Assembly: GCF_000337215.1 (NCBI RefSeq)
Contig: NZ_AOHZ01000018.1
Location: forward strand, 400-64,399
Reading direction: 5' to 3'
DNA length: 64,000 nt
Source: Natronolimnohabitans innermongolicus JCM 12255
Lineage (GTDB): Archaea > Halobacteriota > Halobacteria > Halobacteriales > Natrialbaceae
Shown here: piece after piece, positions 26,780 to 36,404 of the stretch
Position numbering within the stretch: position 1 is the first letter of the stretch
How the letters are laid out: every line of letters starts with the position of its first letter
Position numbers and translations under genes: made by a program
The notes under the pieces: generated by a model
What the model was told of the DNA's origin: nothing
Database searches by the model: none
What the model saw: only the letters and a program-made list of their open reading frames with translations

Positions 26780-27436
26780 ATGGGATTTATCGCCGAAGTT
26801 CACCTCGTCCACGACGAACTCGCGTTAGCGGCGACGATCGAGAACCGTCCCGAGACGACGTTTCGGTACGAGTACGCGACGTCTTCCGACGAGCAGCGCT
26901 ACCTGTTTTGTTCGGCGTTCAGCGACGATCACGAGGCCATCGAGTCGGCGATGGCGTCCGATCCGACGGTCTCGGCGCCGACGCGCATCGCAGCGTTCGA
27001 GAACCGAACGATCTATCGCGTCGTCCTCGAGACCGATCTCGAGGTCGTTCCCGACCGCTGTGGGGAGTGCGGTCTGTTCGTGTTCGCGATCACGAGTGCC
27101 GAACGCGGCTGGTCTACGCGCGTGTATCTCCCGGACCGCGACGCGCTGACCGCGTTCCGTGCGTGGTGTCGGGACCGCGGCGTCTCGTTTCGCGTGACCC
27201 AGCTCTACGATACGTCGATCTCCGACAGCGGGACGTTTCATCTGACCGAACAGCAACACGAGATCCTGATGATGGCCTACTACGGCGGCTACTTCGATAT
27301 CCCGCGCGGAATGACACAGGATGACCTCGCCGAGCGACTCGGCATCTCGGACTCGGCGGTCTCCCAGCGGCTCCGGCGTGCCACCGCGGAACTGATCGCG
27401 GCGACGGTCGAGAACGATCGGATGCCCAATCAGTGA
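26780..27436 (+). CDS. Bat-type helix-turn-helix transcription regulator
   Basis: The 218-residue protein starts MGFIAEVHLVHDELAL, the usual start of haloarchaeal Bat-like regulators. Its N-terminal two thirds are an uncharacterised sensor-like region with one CGEC pair near residue 94. The C-terminus (about 155-210) is the HTH_10 domain: FHLTEQQHEILMMAYYGGYF, GMTQDDLAERLGIS and DSAVSQRLRRA, taken as separate landmarks. Members control phototrophy, respiration or stress genes. Its position suggests it may control the formate dehydrogenase-like operon or the upstream membrane protein. Confidence 0.88.
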   Translation: MGFIAEVHLVHDELALAATIENRPETTFRYEYATSSDEQRYLFCSAFSDDHEAIESAMASDPTVSAPTRIAAFENRTIYRVVLETDLEVVPDRCGECGLFVFAITSAERGWSTRVYLPDRDALTAFRAWCRDRGVSFRVTQLYDTSISDSGTFHLTEQQHEILMMAYYGGYFDIPRGMTQDDLAERLGISDSAVSQRLRRATAELIAATVENDRMPNQ

Positions 27437-27752
27437 TCGACCGGTGGCCCGATGGAAAGCGACGGGGGATTCGGCGGTAGTCACGGTAGTTGCGCTAGCC
27501 GTCGGACAGCTGTGATTCGTCGTTCAGAACGAGTTTTGGTATGTCAGTTGAAATGATTGTAAGACAGCGACAGTTCCGATTGAAGACGCTCGAGAGTTCC
27601 TGTATCTGCTATTTATTATCGCCCCAATTGCTTGTGCTCGATGCAACTATTAGGTGAATGAGTGATTACGTTCTCGATTTCGAACTTAAAGACTTGCTAT
27701 CCGAATCCATAGATACTGAACCCCTTCATCACTCAAAAAGAAGTGACTATCA
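27437..27752. other. AT-rich intergenic region before the glycan locus
   Basis: These 316 bases hold no secure gene. GCTATTTATTATC at 27608-27620 is a good TATA candidate. A leaderless ATG would be expected near 27645, and an ATG does sit at 27658, but its frame runs through the beta-helix gene out of phase. The region marks a drop in GC content and the start of the surface-glycan locus. Confidence 0.5.
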
Positions 27753-29390
27753 ATGTCGGAACGAAGTGATCTGTGGCGTTCGGATGGTGGGAACTCTGCT
27801 CGATCGACCGGACGGGATGCCGGTCGATCGAGCGACGACGACGTGTCGTCCGGACGATCTCGGCGAACGGTACTGCACGGAATCGCGGCTGCGGGTGTCG
27901 CTAGCGTCGGTCTGGCGTCCAGCGCTGGCGCCTCGACGAGCGCGTACGAACACTATTACGACGAATACGACCGCGTCGTCGACGTCACCGACGTCGGTGC
28001 CGACGCCACCGGTTCGGAATCGATCTCGCCGATTCTCGAGTCCCAGCGAGCGGACGATACGCTGTTTGTCTTTCCCGAAGGGCGGTACTACATGGATTCG
28101 CAGTTTCGGTTTACGGGCTTTGACAACGTCGGGTTCGTGGGTGACGGGGCGACGCTCGTCCCGGCGGACTACCACGCGTTCGACGGTCCCCAGTACCGGC
28201 TGTTTCGGCTGGGCGTCTCGTACGCCCCGGGTCGACGGCTCCGCTTCGAAGGGTTCGACGTCGATCAGACGGCGCCCGACACCGGGATCAGAGCGATCGA
28301 AGCCTACGCGTCCGAGCGCCTCGAGGTGCGCGATATCACGGTCAGGGGCGAACACGACAGCGGAACCTGGGGTCCCGGACTGTTCAGCGTCACCGACCCG
28401 AACGGGACGGGAATCGTCGAGCGGTTCCGGGCGCCCGACGGCGGCGAGTGGGTCGAGGAGACGCCGAACGACGGCAACCGCTGGCGGGGTCCGATCGGGA
28501 TCGAAGCCAACCAGAACGCGGGCACCCTCGAGTTCAGACGCTGCTGGCTCGGCGGCTTCCCCAACAACGGTCTGTACGCGGCGGGTGGCGACGGCAAGAT
28601 CATCGTCAGCGGTGGCCGCTACCGGAACAGCAACGGGGCGAACGTTCGCGTCGGCGGCGACGACAGCGAAATCCGGTGGCCGACGGTCGAAGTCGACGAG
28701 ACGCACCCGCGAGACCGCACCCAGCGGGGCATCCGAATCGAGAACGGTTCGGGCATCGAGATACACGGCGCGCTCGTCGATATCTCCTCGCCGAAACCGA
28801 CGAGTCACGCGATTTCGGTGATGAACTCGTGCGACGACGCCCGGATCGAAAACGTCGAGATCCGACTGCGCGGCGACGACGTCAACCACGGCATCGTCCT
28901 CTCGCCCGAGTGTGGCGAGACGGCGATCGTCGACACCGAAATTACGCACGAGACTGCGGGCGGTTACCCGCTGTGGCTCCGAGACAGCGCCAAGGCCGAA
29001 CCCGTCGTCGTCGAGCATCTCACCGTCTCCGGCGAGGCGGGCGACGAAAGCGGCTTCCGCGACGGAATCCGGTGTGAGCGCGATAACTGCAGATTTAGCC
29101 ACGTCGACGTTAGTCAGCGCGGTCGCGACGGCACAGACCGGAACGCCATCGTCAACACGGGTTCCAACCTGACCGTCTACCGGAGCGAACTGCGCGCCAG
29201 CCAGTACCCCTTCGTCGACCTCGGTTCCGAGTCGCTCGTTCGCGATTCGGACCTCGAGTCGACGGGCGACAACGAGGCCGTCTGCCTCTACGCGTCCGCG
29301 GCGAACCCGTCCTTCAAGAAGAACCGGCTGGCCGGCGGCATCCGCGACCTCGGCGCCAGCGGCGTCACGAACTGGCAGAACGTCTACTAG
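27753..29390 (+). CDS. Tat-exported beta-helix protein
   Basis: The 545-residue protein has a long polar N-region and a Tat signal (SRRTVLHGIAAAGVASVGLA, about residues 36-56). From residue 78 on (VVDVTDVGADATGSESI) it follows the pattern of pectate-lyase-like right-handed beta-helix proteins, with repeats of 20-25 residues such as IRIENGSGIEIHGALVDIS and DARIENVEIRLRGDDVNHG. No classic polysaccharide-lyase catalytic set could be confirmed. Related proteins bind or cut polysaccharides at the cell surface. It opens a locus of glycan synthesis genes and lies 88 bases before the small frame in front of the flippase gene. Confidence 0.8.
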   Translation: MSERSDLWRSDGGNSARSTGRDAGRSSDDDVSSGRSRRTVLHGIAAAGVASVGLASSAGASTSAYEHYYDEYDRVVDVTDVGADATGSESISPILESQRADDTLFVFPEGRYYMDSQFRFTGFDNVGFVGDGATLVPADYHAFDGPQYRLFRLGVSYAPGRRLRFEGFDVDQTAPDTGIRAIEAYASERLEVRDITVRGEHDSGTWGPGLFSVTDPNGTGIVERFRAPDGGEWVEETPNDGNRWRGPIGIEANQNAGTLEFRRCWLGGFPNNGLYAAGGDGKIIVSGGRYRNSNGANVRVGGDDSEIRWPTVEVDETHPRDRTQRGIRIENGSGIEIHGALVDISSPKPTSHAISVMNSCDDARIENVEIRLRGDDVNHGIVLSPECGETAIVDTEITHETAGGYPLWLRDSAKAEPVVVEHLTVSGEAGDESGFRDGIRCERDNCRFSHVDVSQRGRDGTDRNAIVNTGSNLTVYRSELRASQYPFVDLGSESLVRDSDLESTGDNEAVCLYASAANPSFKKNRLAGGIRDLGASGVTNWQNVY

Positions 29391-29442
29391 GTCGAGCGCT
29401 TCGATATCCCCGATATCCGCCGCTTCGAGCCGTTTAACACCC

Positions 29443-29450
29443 GTATAATA
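29443..29450 (+). promoter_or_regulatory. TATA box before the 26-residue frame and flippase gene
   Basis: GTATAATA ends 27 bases before the GTG at 29478, so the mRNA would begin almost exactly at that GTG. The flippase GTG at 29555 would then be internal, about 80 bases from the 5' end. Confidence 0.55.
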
Positions 29451-29477
29451 ACCTCTCCACGTAGTCAATCGATAGCC

Positions 29478-29558
29478 GTGAGTACGTCGAACGGTGGTCA
29501 GCCGACGGCGAGCGTCGCCCATCGGCTCGAACGGTCCGGGGTGCGGGTGATATCGTGA
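29478..29558 (+). CDS. Possible 26-residue leader peptide overlapping the flippase start
   Basis: The frame runs GTG to TGA and encodes a basic, non-hydrophobic 26-residue peptide (MSTSNGGQPTASVAHRLERS at its start). It begins at the expected transcription start of the GTATAATA promoter, and its TGA overlaps the flippase GTG by two bases (GTGA). This is the arrangement of translational coupling. It is too short to judge by composition, and it may only be the translated leader. Confidence 0.4.
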   Translation: MSTSNGGQPTASVAHRLERSGVRVIS

Positions 29559-31195
29559 ACAGGAGTCTCGCGAGCGGCGTCGCATCGGTCGTTAGCGCGA
29601 AGGTCGTCGTACTCGTCCTCACGATTCTCACGACCCCGTTGCTCTACCGGTTTCTGGGCGCGTCGGGGTACGGCGACTACGCGTTCTTGATGTCCGTGTT
29701 CGCGATCTACATGATCTTCGTCAGTTCCGGCATCACCGACGGCGTCCGGAAGTTTCTCGCCGAGGATCGAAACGCGGCCGACTGGAGCGAGTACGTCGTC
29801 GGCTTCTACTTTCGGCTGGCGATCACGCTCGCCGTCCTCGGCGCGGCCGGACTGGTTCTCGCCGCCCAGTTCGGTCTCGTCGGACTCGCGTTCGGCGAGG
29901 AGTTCGCGATATACTTCTACGCGCTCGCGCTGCTCGTCGTCACGGCCCAGTTTCGCGACTACGCTCGGAAGACGCTCATGGGATTCGGCCTCGAGCGGTA
30001 CTCGGAGCCGTTGAAAATCCTCGACAAGGTCGGCTTCGTCGTGGTCGCGATTCCGGCCGTCTACCTCGGTGCGGGGGTACTCGGCGCGCTCGCGGGGCAC
30101 CTCGTCGCGAGTCTGCTCGTCGCCACCGCCGGGTTGCTTCTCGTCCACCAACGCGTCTCGCTGTCGTCCGTCTTCGATTCGCCTCGCAACGGCGAGCGGT
30201 TCCCCCGACGAGAGATGCTCACGTTCAACTCGCTGAGCATCGTCCTCGTGTTCCTCCTGATGTCGCTCTATCACATCGACATCCTGATGCTCCAGCAGTT
30301 CAGGGACAGTGCGGACGTGGGTAACTACCGGGCGGCCCTTCAACTCGCCGAATTCCTCTGGTTCGTCCCGCTGGCGCTCCAGACCGTCTTCGTCCACTCG
30401 ACCTCGGAGCTGTGGTCCCAGGACCGCCGCCGCGAGATTACCGACCTCGCGTCCCGAACGACGCGGTATACGTTCCTACTGACCGCCGTCATGGCCGTGG
30501 GGCTCGCGGCGCTTGCAGACGTCGCCGTGCCGCTGTACTTCGGTTCCGAGGCGGTTCCGGCGATCGAGCCCCTGCTGTTGTTGCTCCCGGGGGCGCTCGG
30601 GTTCGCGCTCGCCCGGCCGATTCTCGCCGTCTCGCAGGGTGAAGGGACGCTTCGGTACCCGATCGCGGCCACCGGAACCGCGGCAGGGATCAACCTCGTC
30701 CTCAACGCGGTGTTGATCCCGAGCTACGGGATGCACGGCGCCGCGGCCGCAACCAGCGTCGGCTACGGGACGATGTTCGTCTTCCATTGCTGGAGCGCTC
30801 GCCAGGTCGGCTTCGATCCGCTGGCCGACGCGCGACTCGGTCGGTCGCTGCTGGCGACCGTCCTCGCGGCCGGTCCGATCGTCGCCCTCGCGTCGGCGAT
30901 TTCGAACCCGTGGCTCGCGCTCGCGGTCGTTCCGCCGTTCGGACTCGTCGTCTTCGTCGGGTTCGCGCTGCTGGTCGGCGCCCTGAACCCGGCCGAACCG
31001 TTCGAGGTTCTGTCAGCCTTTCCCGATCCCGTCGGCTCGCACGCGAGCGCGATCCGACGGCGACTCGAGAACGTCGGCATCAGTTCGTCGCGAAGCTGGT
31101 TCCAGAACCTGCTGTTCGTCACCGGTCTCTCGCTGCTGGTCTCCGGGCTCGCGCTCGGACTGCTCGAGCCCGGACTCCGGATACTCCTTCCCTGA
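29555..31195 (+). CDS. Wzx-type polysaccharide flippase
   Basis: The 546-residue protein has about 14 hydrophobic segments. It belongs to the MOP/MATE superfamily of oligosaccharide flippases: it starts VSAKVVVLVLTILTTPLLYR and RFLGASGYGDYAFLMS and has FNSLSIVLVFLLMSLYHIDILM in the middle. Such proteins move lipid-linked oligosaccharide across the membrane. The start is GTG, overlapping the stop of a small upstream frame. It is the only flippase in the window and fits a Wzx/Wzy-like or N-glycan assembly route. Confidence 0.9.
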   Translation: MNRSLASGVASVVSAKVVVLVLTILTTPLLYRFLGASGYGDYAFLMSVFAIYMIFVSSGITDGVRKFLAEDRNAADWSEYVVGFYFRLAITLAVLGAAGLVLAAQFGLVGLAFGEEFAIYFYALALLVVTAQFRDYARKTLMGFGLERYSEPLKILDKVGFVVVAIPAVYLGAGVLGALAGHLVASLLVATAGLLLVHQRVSLSSVFDSPRNGERFPRREMLTFNSLSIVLVFLLMSLYHIDILMLQQFRDSADVGNYRAALQLAEFLWFVPLALQTVFVHSTSELWSQDRRREITDLASRTTRYTFLLTAVMAVGLAALADVAVPLYFGSEAVPAIEPLLLLLPGALGFALARPILAVSQGEGTLRYPIAATGTAAGINLVLNAVLIPSYGMHGAAAATSVGYGTMFVFHCWSARQVGFDPLADARLGRSLLATVLAAGPIVALASAISNPWLALAVVPPFGLVVFVGFALLVGALNPAEPFEVLSAFPDPVGSHASAIRRRLENVGISSSRSWFQNLLFVTGLSLLVSGLALGLLEPGLRILLP

Positions 31196-31502
31196 CCCGA
31201 CTCGCCGCTGTCGGGACGCAGTCGATCCGACTCGAGCGTGTCGCGAGGGCGAGTGGGAGTTGGGGTTCGTTTTTGTCCGTCGGAACCGCAAGGGCGAGTC
31301 GACGGCGTCGACGAGTGCAGCGTCTGTCGCCGCTCGATCGGTGCGTCGAGCGCATCGTGTGGCCGAACCGTGCCGTCCTCGAGTTCGAGTGGTGAGAGTA
31401 ACAGCAAGTCGGTGATCGAAACAGCGGCTCAGTGGGACGGTGACGAGGGACGGAAACGAGACGGCGAAACCAGGAGAACGAGTAGACGAACGCCGCGACC
31501 GA
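31196..31502. other. Convergent intergenic region
   Basis: These 307 bases lie between two convergent stops (flippase and glycosyltransferase). I see no gene. A T5 run at 31270-31274 after the flippase could be an archaeal terminator. Nothing else stands out. Confidence 0.5.
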
Positions 31503-32573
31503 TCAGTACACCTGCTGCTCCAGGTGTTCGCTCTCGGCCATGTCGAACACCATCGCGAACAGCAAGAACGCGACGCCGGCGAGCACCAACAGCAGACTCG
31601 AGGCGCCGCCGACGATAGCGGGGACGAGACTCGAGAACGCCGCGCCGAGCAGCAGCGTCAGGCCGAGCACGCCGACCCCGGCGGCCGCCGCGCCGACGAG
31701 GTAAAACAGCGCGAGTGGGTGGAAGTCGAGCACGAGGTACTTCGTCTTGAGGCGCCACAGGAAGTTGCGAAGCAGCATCGTCGACACCTTCGGGACGTAC
31801 TGCGAGTAGGTGATGCTCGACTCCTCGTCGCCGTAGACGGCCGGCATGGCCACGTCGGCGACGCGCATCCCCTGGACGTTCAGCTTCACGAGCAGGTCGT
31901 TACAGTAGCCGTAGTACTCGTAGAGCCCCTCGAGGTCGACGGCCTCGAGCGCGTCGCCCGAGATAGCCGTGTAGCCGTTCTGGGGGTCCATCGTCTTCCA
32001 GTAGCCCGAGGCGATCTTCGTCAGGAACGTCAGGATGGCGTTGCCCACGAACCGAAATCGAGGCATCGCCGCGCGGTACTCGCGCGAGAGGAGCCGGTTT
32101 CCCTTGGCGTAGTCGGCGTCGCCCTCGGCGATCGGGTCGAGCAACCGCGGCATCTGAGACAGGTCCATCTGCCCGTCGGCGTCGACGGTAACCGTCGCGT
32201 CGACGCCGTCTTCGCGCGCGGCGAGGTAGCCGGTTTTGATCGCGCCGCCGGCGCCGAGGTTTTCGTGGTGTTGGATCGGGACGACCCGGCCGATCGGATC
32301 GCGGACCGTCGCTCGGGCGGACAGCGCCGACGCGCCGCCGTCGGTCAGCAGCGGCGTTTCGTCGGCCGCGTCGCGGTCCGAATCGACGTCGGCGCCGGCG
32401 CCGGCGTCTTCGCGCGCCGCCTCGAGGATCTCCCGCCAGGTTCCGTCGGTCGACCGGTCGTCGATCGCGTAGATCCGGTCGACGTAGTCGGGCATCTCGC
32501 GGATCACGTCGCCGACGAACCCCTCCTCGTCGTAGGCCGGCATCACGACGCCGACGGTCTGCCCCCGATACAT
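31503..32573 (-). CDS. GT2 glycosyltransferase with C-terminal membrane anchor
   Basis: The 356-residue protein starts with the GT-A fold: VGVVMPAYDEEGFVGDVI, YAIDDRSTDGTWRE, NLGAGGAIKTGYLAARE and TVDADGQMDL (the DxD site near residue 129). DPQNGYTAIS near residue 190 is typical of dolichol-phosphate-sugar synthases. Two hydrophobic helices (about 290-312 and 322-345) anchor the C-terminus. A loop of about 35 residues rich in Asp and Ala (residues 53-88) is inserted after the first strand pair. The start overlaps the stop of the deacetylase-like gene by one base, so the two are co-transcribed. Confidence 0.9.
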   Translation of the reverse strand: MYRGQTVGVVMPAYDEEGFVGDVIREMPDYVDRIYAIDDRSTDGTWREILEAAREDAGAGADVDSDRDAADETPLLTDGGASALSARATVRDPIGRVVPIQHHENLGAGGAIKTGYLAAREDGVDATVTVDADGQMDLSQMPRLLDPIAEGDADYAKGNRLLSREYRAAMPRFRFVGNAILTFLTKIASGYWKTMDPQNGYTAISGDALEAVDLEGLYEYYGYCNDLLVKLNVQGMRVADVAMPAVYGDEESSITYSQYVPKVSTMLLRNFLWRLKTKYLVLDFHPLALFYLVGAAAAGVGVLGLTLLLGAAFSSLVPAIVGGASSLLLVLAGVAFLLFAMVFDMAESEHLEQQVY

Positions 32574-33841
32574 CAGTCGCGTTCCCCCGTCGACTCCAGC
32601 AGATCACTCGGCGTGACGACGTCGACGTCGGCGTCGTCGATGTGTTCGAGGAGGTCCTCGAACGCCCGCTCCGAGAGGCCGTCGCCACCGATCTCCTCGA
32701 AGTGCAAGACCGCAAGCTGGCCGTGTTCGGCGGCGTAGTCGACGTACCGCTTCGTCGTCTCGCCGGCCCCACCGGAGAAGAAGCCGACGTTGTGGGGGTC
32801 CGTCAGCGGTTTCCCGTTCGGCCCGCCGCCGAAGCGAAACGCCGTGTCGTGGTACTCCCGGACCAGATCGATCGTCTCCGGCCCGAGCACGTTTCGCGGC
32901 GTGACGAAGTGGCGCGCGCCGTCTTCGAAACCGCGACTCTCGAGGAACGACTGGGTTCGCCTGATCGCCCCCTCCTGTTCCTCGGGCGAGAGTTCGTGCA
33001 TGAACTGCGCGCCGGTCCGCGGCCGTGCAGCCATCTCCCAGCCCGCGTTCGAGAGCGCCCCGAGGTCGGCGACCGAGAGCCGTCCGGGGTCGCCGAGCGC
33101 CTCGTAGAGCACCGCTTCGACGCCGGGGAAGCCGTACTCTTCGGTGTGCTCGAGGGCCGTCTCGTAGTGGCTCTCGAGGGCGCCGTCGAACAGCAGCATT
33201 ACGGAGCCATCGTCGGGCTGGTCGATCGCCCGGAGGTCGTCGATTCGGCAGTCGATCTCACCGTCAGAATCGCCGCGACGGCGGGCCGCCAGGCGAATCT
33301 CGCGGACGTTCTCGAGATTCGGCTGCCCGTCGACGCCGGTGATGCCGAAGTCGACGCGGACCCAGCGGTCGGTCGGACCGGTGAGCGTCCGCTCCAGTCG
33401 GTGGGCGTTCCCCGAACCCGGGGCGAACAACTCGAGCGTGAGGTGTAGCTGCTCGCGGTCGCTGAAGGAGACCGCAAGCGAGAGCGTCTTTTCGGACAGG
33501 TCGGTTCCACCGGGGAACGTCCGGTAGATCGCGGCGCGGTCGGTGCCTTCGTCGGCGAACAGCCGCGCCGACTGCGAACCCGCGTAGGGATCGTCGGTGT
33601 CGGCCTCGAGACGGCCGGCGTCGATCATCGACGTCCACTCGAGGGTCTCGAAGTCGTCGATCGACTCGCCCGGAAGCGTTGGCCCGTCTGTACCGCCATT
33701 GTCGCCGTCGCCGCCCTGGTCCGTCTGGGTCGACGACTCGTCGTCATCGTCCCCGCGGATACTCGAGAGGCAGCCGGCGAGGCCGATCGTTCCGGCGGTG
33801 GCAACGGTCGTCACGAACGTTCGTCGGTTCCTGTGCGTCAT
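32573..33841 (-). CDS. Secreted polysaccharide-deacetylase-like lipoprotein, probably inactive
   Basis: The 422-residue protein has a signal with NRRTFVTTVATAGTIGLAGC, the lipobox cysteine being Cys24, then an acidic linker. A beta-rich carbohydrate-binding-like region (60-205) is followed by a NodB-like barrel (210-420). In the barrel the first motif reads LLFDGA (217-221) where active enzymes have FDDG, and the metal-binding H-x3-H motif is replaced by AARPRTGAQ. It therefore seems to have lost catalysis, unlike its paralog at 37845-39179, with which it shares domain order and the ending HIDDADVDVVT. It heads an operon with the GT2 gene. Confidence 0.82.
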   Translation of the reverse strand: MTHRNRRTFVTTVATAGTIGLAGCLSSIRGDDDDESSTQTDQGGDGDNGGTDGPTLPGESIDDFETLEWTSMIDAGRLEADTDDPYAGSQSARLFADEGTDRAAIYRTFPGGTDLSEKTLSLAVSFSDREQLHLTLELFAPGSGNAHRLERTLTGPTDRWVRVDFGITGVDGQPNLENVREIRLAARRRGDSDGEIDCRIDDLRAIDQPDDGSVMLLFDGALESHYETALEHTEEYGFPGVEAVLYEALGDPGRLSVADLGALSNAGWEMAARPRTGAQFMHELSPEEQEGAIRRTQSFLESRGFEDGARHFVTPRNVLGPETIDLVREYHDTAFRFGGGPNGKPLTDPHNVGFFSGGAGETTKRYVDYAAEHGQLAVLHFEEIGGDGLSERAFEDLLEHIDDADVDVVTPSDLLESTGERD

Positions 33842-33971
33842 TGACCGTCCCGATGAGCCGTTTGGTCTTTCTTATAGAGCTCTTAGACGGCGAGTCGGGG
33901 CGGTCGAACGTCGCCGGTCGACGGGTTTAGCGACGCGATAATAATGGACCGCGCGACGGGAGTGGGAGGAA

Positions 33972-34961
33972 ATGCCCAGAGTCAGCGTCGTTATTCCGAC
34001 ATACAACAGAGCCGAGACGCTTCCCCGCGCGATCGACAGCGCGCTCGAACAGACGATGGACGACCTCGAGGTGGTCGTCGTCGACGACGGTTCGAGCGAC
34101 GAGACGCAGTCGGTGCTCGCGGACTACGACGATCCGCGAGTTCGACCGATCGTCCACGCGACGAATCAGGGGGCGAACGTCGCCCGAAACACCGGTATCG
34201 AGTACGCCCGCGGCGAGTACATCGCGTTCCTCGACTCCGACGATACGTGGCAGCCGACGAAGCTCGAACGACAACTCGAGGCCCTCGAGGGCCGTTCGGA
34301 CGACTGGGTCGGCGTCTACTGTGAGACGAGCTACGACCTGTCTGGCACAGACGGGCACGTTCGCGGCGCCGCCGCGTCCGTGCTCGCGCGGGCCGACGAG
34401 GAACCGACGATGGAAGGCGGCGACGAGTTAATCGGCGAGATCCTCGCCGACAACGTCCAGCCCGATGCTGGCTCAACGCTGCTCGTCCGCACCGAAGTCG
34501 CCCGCGAGGTCGACGGCTTCGACGAAGAACTCGATCGGTTCCAGGATCCCGAGTTCTGCCTCCGGGTACTCGAGGCGGGCAAACTCGCGTACGTCGACGA
34601 GTCGCTGGTCGTCCGCGAGGAGACGGGCCAGCCACCGGCGGACGTCATCAAAGCGGCCAGCGACCAGTATCTGGCGTCCTACGCCGACGCAGTCGAGCGG
34701 TTCGAAGCGGAGGGGTACGAGATCCGGGCCACGCACCGACTGCTCGTCGCGAAGGCGTATCTCTCCGAGGGACGGCTCCTCCGCGGACTCTGGTACCTGC
34801 GCGGCGCCGCGGTGCCGGCGCGGACCGTTCCCGGGCTCGGCTGGGCCGCCGGCACCGGCGTTCGACGACGGCCGCTCCCGATCGTCGGAACGATACTGGT
34901 CGCGTTCGTCGTGACGCTTCTGTATCTGGCGACGCCCGTCCGACGCGTGCTGACCGAGTAG
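33972..34961 (+). CDS. GT2 glycosyltransferase
   Basis: The 329-residue protein begins VSVVIPTYNRAETLPRAID. It has VVVDDGSSDETQ and the metal-binding FLDSDDTWQPTKLERQ segment near residue 85, all typical of GT2 family enzymes that add sugars from nucleotide donors. A hydrophobic segment near the C-terminus (about 300-320) may anchor it. GGGAGGA lies just before the ATG. It is divergent from the deacetylase-like gene across 130 bases, where GATAATAATGG (33937 region) is a possible TATA element. Confidence 0.9.
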   Translation: MPRVSVVIPTYNRAETLPRAIDSALEQTMDDLEVVVVDDGSSDETQSVLADYDDPRVRPIVHATNQGANVARNTGIEYARGEYIAFLDSDDTWQPTKLERQLEALEGRSDDWVGVYCETSYDLSGTDGHVRGAAASVLARADEEPTMEGGDELIGEILADNVQPDAGSTLLVRTEVAREVDGFDEELDRFQDPEFCLRVLEAGKLAYVDESLVVREETGQPPADVIKAASDQYLASYADAVERFEAEGYEIRATHRLLVAKAYLSEGRLLRGLWYLRGAAVPARTVPGLGWAAGTGVRRRPLPIVGTILVAFVVTLLYLATPVRRVLTE

Positions 34962-35084
34962 CGCGTCGGTGACGGGCGCGTCCGTTCGTTTCGCCGTCTC
35001 CGTTTGCAGTCGGGGCGTTCGTGTCGTAACTGCAACTGTCTTGGCGGTTCGATAACTAACAGGCGGGGGTACTGTTCTCGGAGC

Positions 35085-36245
35085 GTGAACGTCAGATCGA
35101 TCTACCACACCGCCAAGTCGGTGCGGAACCTCATCGCGGCCGAACGTGAGTCCGACGTCGACCGATCCGTGCGCCGGCGACTCTGGCTCTGGCGGCGCGG
35201 CTTCATCAGCCGTTCCGACGCCGTCTACGACCTCGAGGAATCGACCTACCGCGAGTACGTAAGCGACTATCAGCGGTTCGTGGGGACGAAACAGATCAAC
35301 GGAACGTGGTCGGTCGCGCTGTCGAACAAACTGCTGTTCCATCGGCTCATGCAGCCGTTCGAAGACGAGCGAGCGGGGGTCTACGGCATGGTCCGCGACG
35401 GCGGATTCTACCCGATCGATGAGCGACGCGACTACCGCGAGATGACCGACGGCGGCTCGGCGATTTCGGCGGCCGTCGACGACGAGAGCCCGACAGCCGC
35501 CGGCGAGAAGCGGCTGGCGTCGACGGGCGCGGCGACGAGAAACGCCGCCCAGCGAGTCGTCGACCGCCTCGAGGAGGACGGACGGCTGGTCCTGAAGTGG
35601 GTCCACGGCGGCGGCGGGAACAACGTACTGCTCTGTTCGCGCACCGACGACGGCTACCGGGTCAACGACGACCGCTACACCGAAGCCGAATTCCGCTCGC
35701 TGGTTTCGACCCTCGACGAGTACCTCGTCTGCGAGTTCGTCGAACAGGGGTCGTTCTCGGCCGGCCGCTATCCGGCGACGCCGAACACGATCCGAGTGAT
35801 CACGATGTACGATGCCGAAGCCGGCGAGCCGTTCATCGCGGCGGCGGTCCACCGGATCGGCACGACGAAATCCGCACCGCTTGACAACTTTACGCAAGGC
35901 GGGCTCTCGGCGGCGATCGACCTCGAGACGGGCGAACTCGGTCCCGGGGCGCAACCGCTCGACGACGGCGGTGTCGAGTGGTACGCCGTTCATCCGGACA
36001 TCGAGACGCGGATCGCCGGCGAACGAGTACCCGGCTGGAATCAGATTCGGGCGGGCGTCCTCGAACTGGCGGACGCCTGTTCGTTCCTTCCCTACGTGGG
36101 CTGGGACGTGATCGTCACCGACGACGGCGAGTTTACCGTTATCGAGGCGAACAGCTACCCCGGCCTCAAGTCGATTCAGGTCCACGGACCGCTGTTGGCC
36201 GACGATCGCGTTCGCCGGTTCTACGCGCGACACGGCGTCCGATGA
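35085..36245 (+). CDS. Sugar-transfer-associated ATP-grasp protein
   Basis: The 386-residue protein has an ATP-grasp fold: LVLKWVHGGGGNNVLLC near residue 170 (glycine-rich ATP loop), YLVCEFVEQGSFS near 212, PNTIRVITMY near 227, and GWDVIVTDDGEFTVIEANSYPG near 340-360 with the metal-binding Glu-x-Asn. Such proteins occur in capsule and lipopolysaccharide loci and are thought to ligate a carboxylate to an amine or another carboxylate acceptor on a sugar or lipid. The exact reaction is unknown. The start is a GTG at 35085; the frame upstream is not protein-like. The C-terminal hydrolase gene follows 159 bases later. Confidence 0.82.
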   Translation: MNVRSIYHTAKSVRNLIAAERESDVDRSVRRRLWLWRRGFISRSDAVYDLEESTYREYVSDYQRFVGTKQINGTWSVALSNKLLFHRLMQPFEDERAGVYGMVRDGGFYPIDERRDYREMTDGGSAISAAVDDESPTAAGEKRLASTGAATRNAAQRVVDRLEEDGRLVLKWVHGGGGNNVLLCSRTDDGYRVNDDRYTEAEFRSLVSTLDEYLVCEFVEQGSFSAGRYPATPNTIRVITMYDAEAGEPFIAAAVHRIGTTKSAPLDNFTQGGLSAAIDLETGELGPGAQPLDDGGVEWYAVHPDIETRIAGERVPGWNQIRAGVLELADACSFLPYVGWDVIVTDDGEFTVIEANSYPGLKSIQVHGPLLADDRVRRFYARHGVR

Positions 36246-36404
36246 CCGCTCGTCGGCCACGTTGTATTGCGGTCGCTCGTTGCCGTCGGCTGTCAAATTC
36301 ACTCTCGGCAACCGTTGCACGATCGTTTCGAGGCGCTCAAACGGATACGTTCGTCGATTATTCTCGCGATAGTAAATACGCGGGCAGGTAATGGAAAATG
36401 TGGA

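Noticed and set aside
27658-28821. Frame starting at a leaderless-looking ATG and running through the beta-helix gene
   Set aside because: Beyond the first 30 or so residues it is Arg/Ser/Thr-rich out-of-frame translation of the beta-helix gene, which has strong family features and a Tat signal.
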